From an uncultured Christensenella sp. (GTDB taxonomy: Bacteria; Bacillota; Clostridia; Christensenellales; Borkfalkiaceae): DNA of 64,000 nucleotides. The position numbers and the translations under genes are program-made. The notes beneath the pieces are model-generated. The model did not search any database and was not told where the DNA came from. It was given only the letters and a program-made list of their open reading frames with translations. Where the stretch lies: positions 1-64,000 of the forward strand of contig CAJKUC010000003.1 in NCBI GenBank assembly GCA_905203015.1, read 5' to 3'. This document shows, one piece after another, positions 50,799-58,656 of the stretch (position 1 is the stretch's first letter; every line of letters starts with the position of its first letter).

Positions 50799-51870
50799 GT
50801 TCACGAAAAAGATTGCCGGTAAGTTCGGCATATTCGCGCCGATCGCGCTTGCGATTCTCATTGCGGGAATCGTGGTGGCGGCGATTTTCGGCTTCAATAC
50901 CGCGCCAGCTTACAGCGACGTGAAAACGCTTACGGTGAAAGTAAATTCTTATTATACGGAAGAGCGCGTAAGCGCCGTGAAAGACGTATGCAAAGCGGAA
51001 TTTTCCAAGGCGGGCGTATCTTCGCTTTTCGACGAAACCGACGTCAGCACTTCGCTGAATAATTATGAAATCGTATATTGTTTCAAGGCGGACGAAAAGG
51101 CGGATTTTGCGGAACTGAAAAAGAACGTTGAGGAAAAACTTACGGCGGCGGCGGAAGCCTCGGGCGAAAACAAAACGGCGCTTGAAGGTTTGCAGACGTT
51201 GCTTCGCGTAACGGTGAACGAAAAGACGGCGATGCGCACGGCTACGCGCCATTTCGCCCTTCGCGCGGCGATCGCGGGCGGCGTGTTGCTTCTTGCGGTG
51301 TTCGTATACGTATCTCTCCGCCATAAACTTGCGGCGGGGCTTGCGGCGGCGGCGATCGCGCTCGTTACGCTCGGTTTAACCGTCGCGCTTACGGCGATCT
51401 GCAGAATCCCGTTCTCGGCGATGTCCGTGAACGCCTGGTTCATTTCTCTGCTCTTCGGCGCGCTGTTCGGCACGATCGCGGCGGGCAGAATGCACGCGGC
51501 GGAAAAGGACGAAGAAAACGCGGGGCTCGACGCAAAGGAAATCACCGTGAAAGGCGCAGGCGAAAAAACGCTGTTCGCGCTTTCCGCAGGAATCGCGCTC
51601 GGCACGCTTTTAATCGGCGCGATGGGCTTTACGCCCGCGCAGTGGTTTTCGCTGCTCGTGATCGCGGGGCTTGCTTCCGCGCTCTTCACTGCGGGGATTC
51701 TGTATCCCGCGATGTATCCTTCGATTCTTAAAAAACTTCTCGTATCCCGTGCGGAAAGAAGCCGATACGATTATGTGAAAAAGAGCCGATCCGAAAAGAA
51801 GAAAAACGCGGCGCAGGCAACGGAAAGTGCGGCGGCGGAAAACGGCGAAGGAGAAAACGAGGCGAAATAA
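50791..51870 (+). CDS. secF: Divergent protein translocase subunit SecF
   Basis: A 359-residue membrane protein of the same fold: N-terminal helix FGIFAPIALAILIAGIVVAA, a small external domain with VKTLTVKVNSYYTEERVSAV, then five helices from RHFALRAAIAGGVLLLAVFV to the end. It overlaps secD by 8 bases, and GGGAGG in the secD end favours ATG 50791. The SecF signature SxNDTIVVFDRIRE is not found; the corresponding region reads SLLFGALFGTIAAGRMHAAE, without the acidic residue. The assignment relies on topology and position after SecD. A charged tail closes the protein. Confidence 0.72.
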   Translation: MNKFTKKIAGKFGIFAPIALAILIAGIVVAAIFGFNTAPAYSDVKTLTVKVNSYYTEERVSAVKDVCKAEFSKAGVSSLFDETDVSTSLNNYEIVYCFKADEKADFAELKKNVEEKLTAAAEASGENKTALEGLQTLLRVTVNEKTAMRTATRHFALRAAIAGGVLLLAVFVYVSLRHKLAAGLAAAAIALVTLGLTVALTAICRIPFSAMSVNAWFISLLFGALFGTIAAGRMHAAEKDEENAGLDAKEITVKGAGEKTLFALSAGIALGTLLIGAMGFTPAQWFSLLVIAGLASALFTAGILYPAMYPSILKKLLVSRAERSRYDYVKKSRSEKKKNAAQATESAAAENGEGENEAK

Positions 51871-51899
51871 AACGCCGTGTCGGAAAGAACTGTTAAGTC

Positions 51900-51929
51900 G
51901 CGGGGGAATGATTTTCCCCCGCTCTTTAT
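51900..51929 (+). terminator. Hairpin terminator after secF
   Basis: GCGGGGGAA pairs with TTCCCCCGC, followed by an imperfect T tract (TCTTTATT). Confidence 0.6.
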
Positions 51930-51956
51930 TCGGAAAGTACGAAAAGAGGAAGCACA

Positions 51957-54314
51957 TTGAAAGTAATCGTTCCCGAATACGAATTTTCGGAGGAACAATT
52001 AAATAAAGCGGAAAATCTGGCTCGGGAGACCGGGCTGGAAAGCGAAACTGCGCGGATTCTTTTGGCACGCGGCGTAGACGACGCGGAAAAAATCGCGCGC
52101 TTCATGCACCCCGGAAAGGAAAATTTTCTTTCTCCGTTTTTAATGCGCGGTATGAAAGAACTCGCCGCCGCCGTGGCGCGGGTGAAAGAAAAAGGCGGGG
52201 AAGTGGCGGTGTTCGGCGATTACGATGCCGACGGCGTGTGTTCCGCGGCGATTATGTATTACGCACTGAGAGAATACGGTGTGCGCGCCCGCATTTACGT
52301 TCCCGAACGTTCCGACGGCTACGGTCTTTCCCGAGAGGGGATCGACGGTATTTTTGCCGAAGGCGTTCCCGATCTTTTCGTTACGGTGGATTGCGGCGTT
52401 TCCTGTAAAGACGAAGTGGCGTATGCAAAATCGCTCGGGGCGGAAGTGATCGTCACCGATCATCACGAACTTCCCGAAACGTTGCCCGATTGCGTGATCG
52501 TCAATCCGAAACTTTCCGACGATTACCCTTACGATAATCTGTGCGGCGCGGGCGTGGCGTTCAAAACGGCTTGCGCGCTGCTCGGCGAAAAGGCGTACGA
52601 TCTTCTCGATTTCGCCGCGCTTGCCACGGTGGCGGACAGCGTGCCGCTGCTCGGGGAAAACCGCGATATCGTTACGGAAGGGCTGCGCCTGTTCAACGCT
52701 GGGCATCGCACGTGTTTTACGTATCTGCTCGGCAGATCCTCCGATAAATCGGGCGACGAAATCACGGCGCAGACGCTGGCGTATACGATCGCGCCGCGAA
52801 TCAACGCGGCGGGGCGCATGGGAAATTCTCACGCCGCTTACGAACTGTTCACGGAAGAAGACGAAGCGAAAAAACACGATCTTGCGGCGAAACTCTGCGC
52901 GTATAATTCCGAACGTCAGAAAAAATGCGACGAATTGTACGCTTCCGCCAAAGAATCTCTGGCGAAAAAAGGCGCGTATTCTCACGTCATCATGCTCACG
53001 GGCGAAGACTGGAACGCCGGTTTCGTGGGGATCGTGGCGGCGCGTATCGCGGAAGAATATAATCGGCCCACGCTGATTTTCGTGCGCCACGGCGGCATGC
53101 TTCGCGGCAGCGCGAGGAGCGTGGAGAACGTGAATATTTTCAACGCGCTCAGGGCATGTTCGCAGTATCTCGAAGAATTCGGCGGACACGCGCAGGCGGC
53201 GGGCGTCAATCTGAAAGAGGAAAATTTCGCCGCTCTCGAAAACGCGCTCGATCGCGAAATCGCGGCGCACTATAAAAGCGAAGATTTTATCCGTCGTATT
53301 CCCGTCGCCGCGGAAATGAAAGAGGGATTCTCTCCGAAATTCATCCGCGAACTCAACGCGCTGGAACCGTACGGCGTAGGGCACAGAAAACCGCTGTTCT
53401 CTTTAACGACGTCGTCCTGCAATGCCCGCGAAATGAAGCCCGCGTCGCCGCATCTCACGATTAAAAACAATTATCTCGATCTCGTTTATTTTTCGGGTGC
53501 GAAGCACCTTCCCGTCATCGGCAGCAACGTGGAAAAAACGTTCGTTTTCGAGATCAACGTTTCCCGCTTCAAAGGTAAGGAATACGTCAAAGGCTTCGTC
53601 CGCGATTTTATCTACGACGGCAGAACGGAAAAAGATTCTTCTTTCGATTCTCTCTCTTCCGCGCTCGATCGTTATTTCGATCGCGAAGCGTCGGTGCCCG
53701 CCGCTCCCGTGCCTCTTTCCGACGAGCAGACAAAGGATCTGATAGAGAAAAAATTAAAGGAGAGCGACTGGGGACTTTGCCTGATCGCTTCCGATATCGC
53801 CACGCTGAAAAAATATCCGTATTTAAACGATATGCCGTGCGATCTGTTCTATCCGTCGTCGCGGAACGTGGGCAATACGCTTCTCGCCTGCCCCTTGCCG
53901 TGCGCCGATCTTTCGGGCTACGATACCGTGGTATATCTCGATACGCCGCTCGGCTTTTCGCTGCATTTTCCCGCGGAGAAAACTACGTATTATAATAAAG
54001 ACGAAGACGGCAGAGGCGCGTTCCGCGATCTTTCCGTGAAGCGCGACGTGCTTGCGGCGGTGTTCTCCGCATTGCGGAATAACGTGACTTCGTTGCAGGG
54101 AAATTCCTGTGCCGATTTGATCGGGCGTTGCGGCACGTTCGGTTTTGAAAAGAAAGAATTTCTTTTTGCGCTCCGCGTGTTTGAAGAATTGAAAATTCTC
54201 GATTTTTCTTTCGGCGTTCCCACGTTGTACCGCGGCGCGAAAACGGAACTTTCCCGTTCCGCGATATATGAAAAAGTCCGCATGCTTACGGAAGAATCGG
54301 AAAAGGCGCAATAA
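51957..54314 (+). CDS. recJ: Single-stranded-DNA-specific exonuclease RecJ
   Basis: A 785-residue DHH phosphoesterase. Motifs are VFGDYDADGVCSAAIMYYAL, LFVTVDCGVSC, VIVTDHHELPETLPDCVIVN and the later SARSVENVNIFNAL and EFGGHAQAAGVNL of the DHHA1 domain. An OB-type domain follows, and a C-terminal region of about 230 residues as in Firmicutes RecJ. It degrades ssDNA 5' to 3' in recombination and repair. The start is TTG with GAGGAAG before it. A 20-base direct repeat links its stop to the next gene. Confidence 0.96.
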   Translation: MKVIVPEYEFSEEQLNKAENLARETGLESETARILLARGVDDAEKIARFMHPGKENFLSPFLMRGMKELAAAVARVKEKGGEVAVFGDYDADGVCSAAIMYYALREYGVRARIYVPERSDGYGLSREGIDGIFAEGVPDLFVTVDCGVSCKDEVAYAKSLGAEVIVTDHHELPETLPDCVIVNPKLSDDYPYDNLCGAGVAFKTACALLGEKAYDLLDFAALATVADSVPLLGENRDIVTEGLRLFNAGHRTCFTYLLGRSSDKSGDEITAQTLAYTIAPRINAAGRMGNSHAAYELFTEEDEAKKHDLAAKLCAYNSERQKKCDELYASAKESLAKKGAYSHVIMLTGEDWNAGFVGIVAARIAEEYNRPTLIFVRHGGMLRGSARSVENVNIFNALRACSQYLEEFGGHAQAAGVNLKEENFAALENALDREIAAHYKSEDFIRRIPVAAEMKEGFSPKFIRELNALEPYGVGHRKPLFSLTTSSCNAREMKPASPHLTIKNNYLDLVYFSGAKHLPVIGSNVEKTFVFEINVSRFKGKEYVKGFVRDFIYDGRTEKDSSFDSLSSALDRYFDREASVPAAPVPLSDEQTKDLIEKKLKESDWGLCLIASDIATLKKYPYLNDMPCDLFYPSSRNVGNTLLACPLPCADLSGYDTVVYLDTPLGFSLHFPAEKTTYYNKDEDGRGAFRDLSVKRDVLAAVFSALRNNVTSLQGNSCADLIGRCGTFGFEKKEFLFALRVFEELKILDFSFGVPTLYRGAKTELSRSAIYEKVRMLTEESEKAQ

Positions 54315-54370
54315 CGCACGATAAGGCAATATAACGCACGTAAATCAACGTAAAAAAGACGGTGAAAAAT

Positions 54371-56551
54371 ATGAACGAAAACGTAAAAGGCGGCGACGTC
54401 ATCAAAGACGCGCTCGGAAAAATCGAAACGTTGTACGAAGCCGAAAAGGATAAAAATCTCCTTCTCGACGCATATTATTACGCGCAAAAAATGCACGAGG
54501 GGCAAAAACGCGCTTCGGGTGAGCCGTATTTCATTCATCCCTGCGCCGTGGCGAATATTCTGATGGATATGGGGCTCGACGCCCCCACGATCGCGGCGGC
54601 TTTTCTGCACGACGTGGTGGAAGATACCGCCGCTACGGAAGAAGATATCCGCACGAAATTCGGCGAAGAAGTGGCGGAACTCGTAGCAGGGGTTACGAAA
54701 CTCAATAAAATCGTATTCGAGAGCAAAGAGCAGGAAGAAGCGGAAAACTTCCGTAAAATCGTTGTGGCGATGGCGAAGGATATCCGTGTGATCATCATCA
54801 AACTGGCGGATCGGCTGCATAATATGCGTTCGCTGTCATTTCTCTCGCCCGAACGTCAGCAGGCGATGGCGCACGAAACGCTGGAAATTTATACGCCGCT
54901 TGCGGGGCGTCTCGGTATTTCGCACGTGAAGAGCGAACTCGAAGATCTTTGCCTGAAATATATCGATCCCGAAGCGTATCATTATCTGCTCGTTCATATC
55001 AACGAAAAACTTTCCGAACGCCGTCAGTTCGTGGCGGACATCGTGGAGCAGATCAAAGCGCTTATGAAAGAAGACGGTATAGAAGGGGAAGTATTCGGCA
55101 GACCGAAACACTTTTATTCCATCTATAAGAAGATGAAAAATAAGGGCAAAACGCTCGATCAGATCTACGATCTTTCCGCCGTGCGCGTAATCGTGAAAGA
55201 CGTGAAAGAGTGTTACACCGTCCTCGGCGCGATTCACGAAAAATGGACGCCGCTGCCCGGCAGAATCAAAGATTATATCGCCAATCCCAAGCCGAATAAA
55301 TATCAGTCGCTTCACACCACGGTGATGACGTCGTTCGGTCAGCCGTTCGAGATTCAGATCCGCACGGAAGAAATGCACCGTATCGCCGAATTCGGTATCG
55401 CGGCGCACTGGAAATACAAAGAGGGCCGAACGCAGGAAAAAGGCACCGATTTTGAAAGCCGCCTCACGTGGCTGCGCGAAATGGTGGAATGGCAGAGTAC
55501 GCTGAAAGATTCCCGCGAGTTTCTCGACGCGCTGAAAACGGAACTGTACAGCGAAGAACTTCTCGTGTTCACGCCGCTCGGCAAAGTGATCACGCTTCCG
55601 CCCGGGGCAACGCCCGTCGATTTCGCCTACGCGATCCATTCGGAAGTGGGCAATCGCTGTACGGGCGCGCGGGTAAATTCCAAAATCGTGCCGCTTTCCA
55701 CCACGTTGCAGGTAGGCGACGTAGTGGAAATCATCACTTCGCAGAATTCCAAAGGCCCTTCGCGCGACTGGCTGAAATTCATCAAATCGTCCAGCGCGAA
55801 AGCGAAGATCAAGCAGTTTTATAAAAACGAACTCAAAGAAGATAATATCCGCGTCGGTCAGGCGAAACTGGAAGATGAGGCGAAAAAGAAGGGGTACGCT
55901 CTTTCCGATCTGCTTACGGAAGAAAGTTTCAAGCGCATTTCCGATCGCTTCTCGTTCACCGCTCCCGAAGAAATGTACGCGGCGGTAGGATACGGCTCGC
56001 TCACCGTCAATCAGGTCCTTTTCAAACTCATCGATTTCTATAAAAAAGAAATGCCGAAGCCGTTCGAGGTGCATGCGGGCGGCGGCAACGTCCGCACGCC
56101 CGGCGGCGTACTCGTCAACGGGCAATCGGGGCTTTTGGTGCGCTTTGCCGGCTGCTGCTCTCCCGTTCCCGGGGATAAGATCGTCGGCTTCACTTCCCGC
56201 GGCAGAGGCGTGGTGATCCATCGCGCCGATTGCTCCAACGTGCGCGGTATCGAAAAAGAACGATTGCTTCCCGCCGAGTGGAGAAAAGAAAGCGGCGAAA
56301 AGCAGTTGTATAACGCGAATATCATTATCCGCGCCGCCGATCAGGGCGCCGCGCTTTCCGCGCTCTCGCTCGTTGTGTCGGATATGCGCTTGTCGATCAC
56401 GGCGGTCAACGGCAGAATCGATAAAAACCGCGACGCGGTTCTCGAAGCCTCTATCCGCCTCACCGACGTTTCCGAAGTGGATATGCTCATTAAAAAACTT
56501 CGCGCCGATAAGCGTATTTACGACGTGAATCGTATCACCACGCTTTCATAA
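54371..56551 (+). CDS. relA: Bifunctional (p)ppGpp synthetase/hydrolase (Rsh)
   Basis: A 726-residue long RelA/SpoT homologue. The hydrolase domain has SGEPYFIHPCAVANILMDM and FLHDVVEDTAATEED, the HDxxED metal site. The synthetase domain contains RPKHFYSIYKKMKNKGKTL and NKYQSLHTTVMTSFGQPFEI. TGS (LVFTPLGKVITLPPGATPVD) and ACT domains follow. Both catalytic sites look intact. ATG 54371 is chosen for the GGTG in front; GTG 54362 would add three residues. It senses uncharged tRNA on the ribosome and controls stringent response. hemZ follows. Confidence 0.96.
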   Translation: MNENVKGGDVIKDALGKIETLYEAEKDKNLLLDAYYYAQKMHEGQKRASGEPYFIHPCAVANILMDMGLDAPTIAAAFLHDVVEDTAATEEDIRTKFGEEVAELVAGVTKLNKIVFESKEQEEAENFRKIVVAMAKDIRVIIIKLADRLHNMRSLSFLSPERQQAMAHETLEIYTPLAGRLGISHVKSELEDLCLKYIDPEAYHYLLVHINEKLSERRQFVADIVEQIKALMKEDGIEGEVFGRPKHFYSIYKKMKNKGKTLDQIYDLSAVRVIVKDVKECYTVLGAIHEKWTPLPGRIKDYIANPKPNKYQSLHTTVMTSFGQPFEIQIRTEEMHRIAEFGIAAHWKYKEGRTQEKGTDFESRLTWLREMVEWQSTLKDSREFLDALKTELYSEELLVFTPLGKVITLPPGATPVDFAYAIHSEVGNRCTGARVNSKIVPLSTTLQVGDVVEIITSQNSKGPSRDWLKFIKSSSAKAKIKQFYKNELKEDNIRVGQAKLEDEAKKKGYALSDLLTEESFKRISDRFSFTAPEEMYAAVGYGSLTVNQVLFKLIDFYKKEMPKPFEVHAGGGNVRTPGGVLVNGQSGLLVRFAGCCSPVPGDKIVGFTSRGRGVVIHRADCSNVRGIEKERLLPAEWRKESGEKQLYNANIIIRAADQGAALSALSLVVSDMRLSITAVNGRIDKNRDAVLEASIRLTDVSEVDMLIKKLRADKRIYDVNRITTLS

Positions 56552-56661
56552 ACGGTTCCTTAAACACGGCGTCAGCCGCCGCGGCGTCGTAAGCGCGCGG
56601 AAAATCATGCTTTTCAAAAAGCAAAAAATAAAAAACGGATAAATCAAGGAAGTAAAATCGA

Positions 56662-58029
56662 ATGACGACGGATTGCGCGTTTCTGGAAAACGAATTATAC
56701 GACGTGGCTCGGCTGTTTCCCGAACGCCCCGAAATTTTAACGCACTCGTTCCGCTTTGAAAACGGCACGTTTTATAATTCGTTCAACGTAGACGGCGAGG
56801 AATATTCCTATGCGGATACCGCGCCGTTTTCGGGAGAACTTCAATTTAAAAGGAAAGAAAAACTGTTCGCGAAATTACGCCTGTATTCGATACTTAGCGA
56901 TAAATACGGGATAAAAATGCCCTGGGGCGCCCTCACGGGCATCCGTCCCACGAAACTCGCCTACCGCGAAAAGGAAGAGGGCAGAAATTTTTCGGATTTG
57001 TTTTCGTTTATGGGCGTTTCCGAGGAAAACATCGCCTTAACGGCGCAGGTGTTAAACGCGCAGGAGGGGATTTACGAAAAAAACGAAGAGAACGCCGATT
57101 ATTTCGTCTCTTTGCCGTTCTGCCCGAGTAAATGCGAATATTGCTCGTTCATCACCGCTCCTATCGATAAAACGCGCGGGTTTCTTCCGCCGTATATCGC
57201 CTGTCTGCAAAAGGAAATCGAGGCAAGCGCGCCGTTGATCAAAAACCTGCGCAGCGTGTATATCGGCGGCGGCACGCCGTTCGCCGTTCCTGCGGAAGAT
57301 CTCGAAAAAATTCTCGTATCCGTCGATAAAATCCGTAAAAACGATTGCGAATACACCGTGGAAGCGGGCAGACCGGACGTATTCACCGACGAAAAACTAC
57401 GCCTTTTAAAAGACCACGGCGTCAATCGTATCTGCATCAACCCGCAGAGTTTTTCCGACGAAACGCTTCGTAAAATCGGCAGAAAACATACGGCGGCAGA
57501 CGTGTACCGCGCGTTCGATCTTTCGGCAAAATACGGCTTTTCGGTCAATCTCGATCTGATCGCGGGGCTTGCTGACGAAACGCTTTCCGATTTTTCGTAT
57601 TCTCTTTCCGAATCCGTCCGTCTTGCGCCCGATAATATCACGGTGCATTGCCTTTGTCTGAAATCGGGCGCGAAACTCAAAGAAGAAACAAGTTATCTCG
57701 ATGCCCCCGTCGTTTCGGATATGGTGGCGCTCTCCCGCGAATTTCTGCCCGGAAACGGCTATCGCCCGTATTATATGTACAGGCAGAAATATCAGGCGGG
57801 AAATAACGAAAACGTCGGCTGGTCGCGTAAGGGCAAAGAGTGCGTGTACAATATCGACGTGATGGAAGAAATCGCGGATAATATAGCGGTGGGGGCGAAC
57901 GCCGTCTCGAAAAAAGTGACGTTTGCCGACGGTAAAATCACCCGTCATGCCGCGCCGAAAGATCTGAAAACGTATATCGGAAAAATCGATTCGATCATCG
58001 CGGAAAGAAACGAATTTTTCGGCAGATAA
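56662..58029 (+). CDS. hemZ: Anaerobic coproporphyrinogen dehydrogenase-like radical SAM enzyme
   Basis: A 455-residue HemN/HemZ family protein. The [4Fe-4S] motif is SLPFCPSKCEYCSF with cysteines 154, 158 and 161 (CxxxCxxC). It continues with YIGGGTPFAVPAEDLEKIL, NRICINPQSFSDETLRKIG and VNLDLIAGLADETLSDF. The N-terminal 140 residues, with MPWGALTGIRPTKLAY, are typical of HemZ rather than HemN. It would oxidise coproporphyrinogen III without oxygen, or serve a related heme task; no other heme genes are visible. It sits after rsh as in many Clostridia. Confidence 0.9.
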   Translation: MTTDCAFLENELYDVARLFPERPEILTHSFRFENGTFYNSFNVDGEEYSYADTAPFSGELQFKRKEKLFAKLRLYSILSDKYGIKMPWGALTGIRPTKLAYREKEEGRNFSDLFSFMGVSEENIALTAQVLNAQEGIYEKNEENADYFVSLPFCPSKCEYCSFITAPIDKTRGFLPPYIACLQKEIEASAPLIKNLRSVYIGGGTPFAVPAEDLEKILVSVDKIRKNDCEYTVEAGRPDVFTDEKLRLLKDHGVNRICINPQSFSDETLRKIGRKHTAADVYRAFDLSAKYGFSVNLDLIAGLADETLSDFSYSLSESVRLAPDNITVHCLCLKSGAKLKEETSYLDAPVVSDMVALSREFLPGNGYRPYYMYRQKYQAGNNENVGWSRKGKECVYNIDVMEEIADNIAVGANAVSKKVTFADGKITRHAAPKDLKTYIGKIDSIIAERNEFFGR

Positions 58030-58144
58030 AAAATAAAAGGGGCTGAAATGCCGGAAAATTCCCTGCCGTTTTCCGCGGCGCGTTCCGCTTCGCCGCACGG
58101 AAAAAGAATTTGCGAAAGTTTTTGCGAAAACGGCATGGATTTCC

Positions 58145-58173
58145 TTTACAATCGAAAAAGATTGTGGTAAAAT
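58145..58173 (+). promoter_or_regulatory. Promoter of rpsO
   Basis: TTTACA at 58145-58150 and TAAAAT at 58168-58173, 17-base spacer. Confidence 0.7.
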
Positions 58174-58183
58174 AAAGGCAACG

Positions 58184-58223
58184 GTTTCAAAGCGGTGCGA
58201 ATCTCCACGCCCGGCTTTGAGAT
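58184..58223 (+). ncRNA. Structured rpsO leader (candidate S15 binding site)
   Basis: TCAAAGC at 58187-58193 pairs with GCTTTGA at 58214-58220, and within it GGTG can pair with CACG. It begins at the expected transcript start. S15 of other bacteria binds a structured leader of its own mRNA; no sequence match to a known leader class is claimed. Confidence 0.5.
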
Positions 58224-58256
58224 ACGCGAAGTAAATTCCATCGGAGGATAAAAAAA

Positions 58257-58511
58257 ATGGAAAAGAAAGAAATTATGGCAAAATACGCTACTCACGAAGG
58301 CGACACCGGTTCGCCCGAAGTTCAGATCGCCCTTCTTACGGAGCGCATCAATCATCTGAACGAGCATCTTGCTACGCATAAGCAGGATAATCACTCTCGT
58401 CGCGGGCTTCTGAAAATGGTAGGTAAAAGAAGAGGTCTTCTGGACTACCTGAAAGAAAAGGACATCGCGCGTTACAGAGCGATCGTGGAAGCGTTGGGTT
58501 TAAGAAAATAA
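58257..58511 (+). CDS. rpsO: 30S ribosomal protein S15
   Basis: An 84-residue protein, a few residues shorter at the N-terminus than typical S15. It has GDTGSPEVQIALLTERINHL, HLATHKQDNHSRRGLLKMVG and KRRGLLDYLKEKDIARYRAI. S15 nucleates the central domain of the small subunit by binding 16S helices 20-22. CGGAGGA precedes the ATG. It is followed by a terminator and pnp, the common Firmicutes order. Confidence 0.97.
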   Translation: MEKKEIMAKYATHEGDTGSPEVQIALLTERINHLNEHLATHKQDNHSRRGLLKMVGKRRGLLDYLKEKDIARYRAIVEALGLRK

Positions 58512-58555
58512 GAGCGGCTTAAAAAAGGGCGGGTGTTTTCTATCCGCTCTTTTTT
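58510..58555 (+). terminator. Intrinsic terminator between rpsO and pnp
   Basis: AAGAGCGG pairs with CCGCTCTT, followed by T residues. Confidence 0.7.
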
Positions 58556-58581
58556 GCTTAATGGCTTTTATATATCCCTTG

Positions 58582-58604
58582 CTTCCCGCACGGCAAGCGG
58601 GAGG
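58582..58604 (+). promoter_or_regulatory. Hairpin in the pnp leader
   Basis: CTTCCCGC pairs with GCGGGAGG around ACGGCAA. It stands between the rpsO terminator and the pnp start with no T tract, so it may be a processing or stability element. Confidence 0.45.
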
Positions 58605-58656
58605 ATAAGGACAAGAACAAAAAAAGAACGAATCAAGGATTAAGGAGAAACAAATT

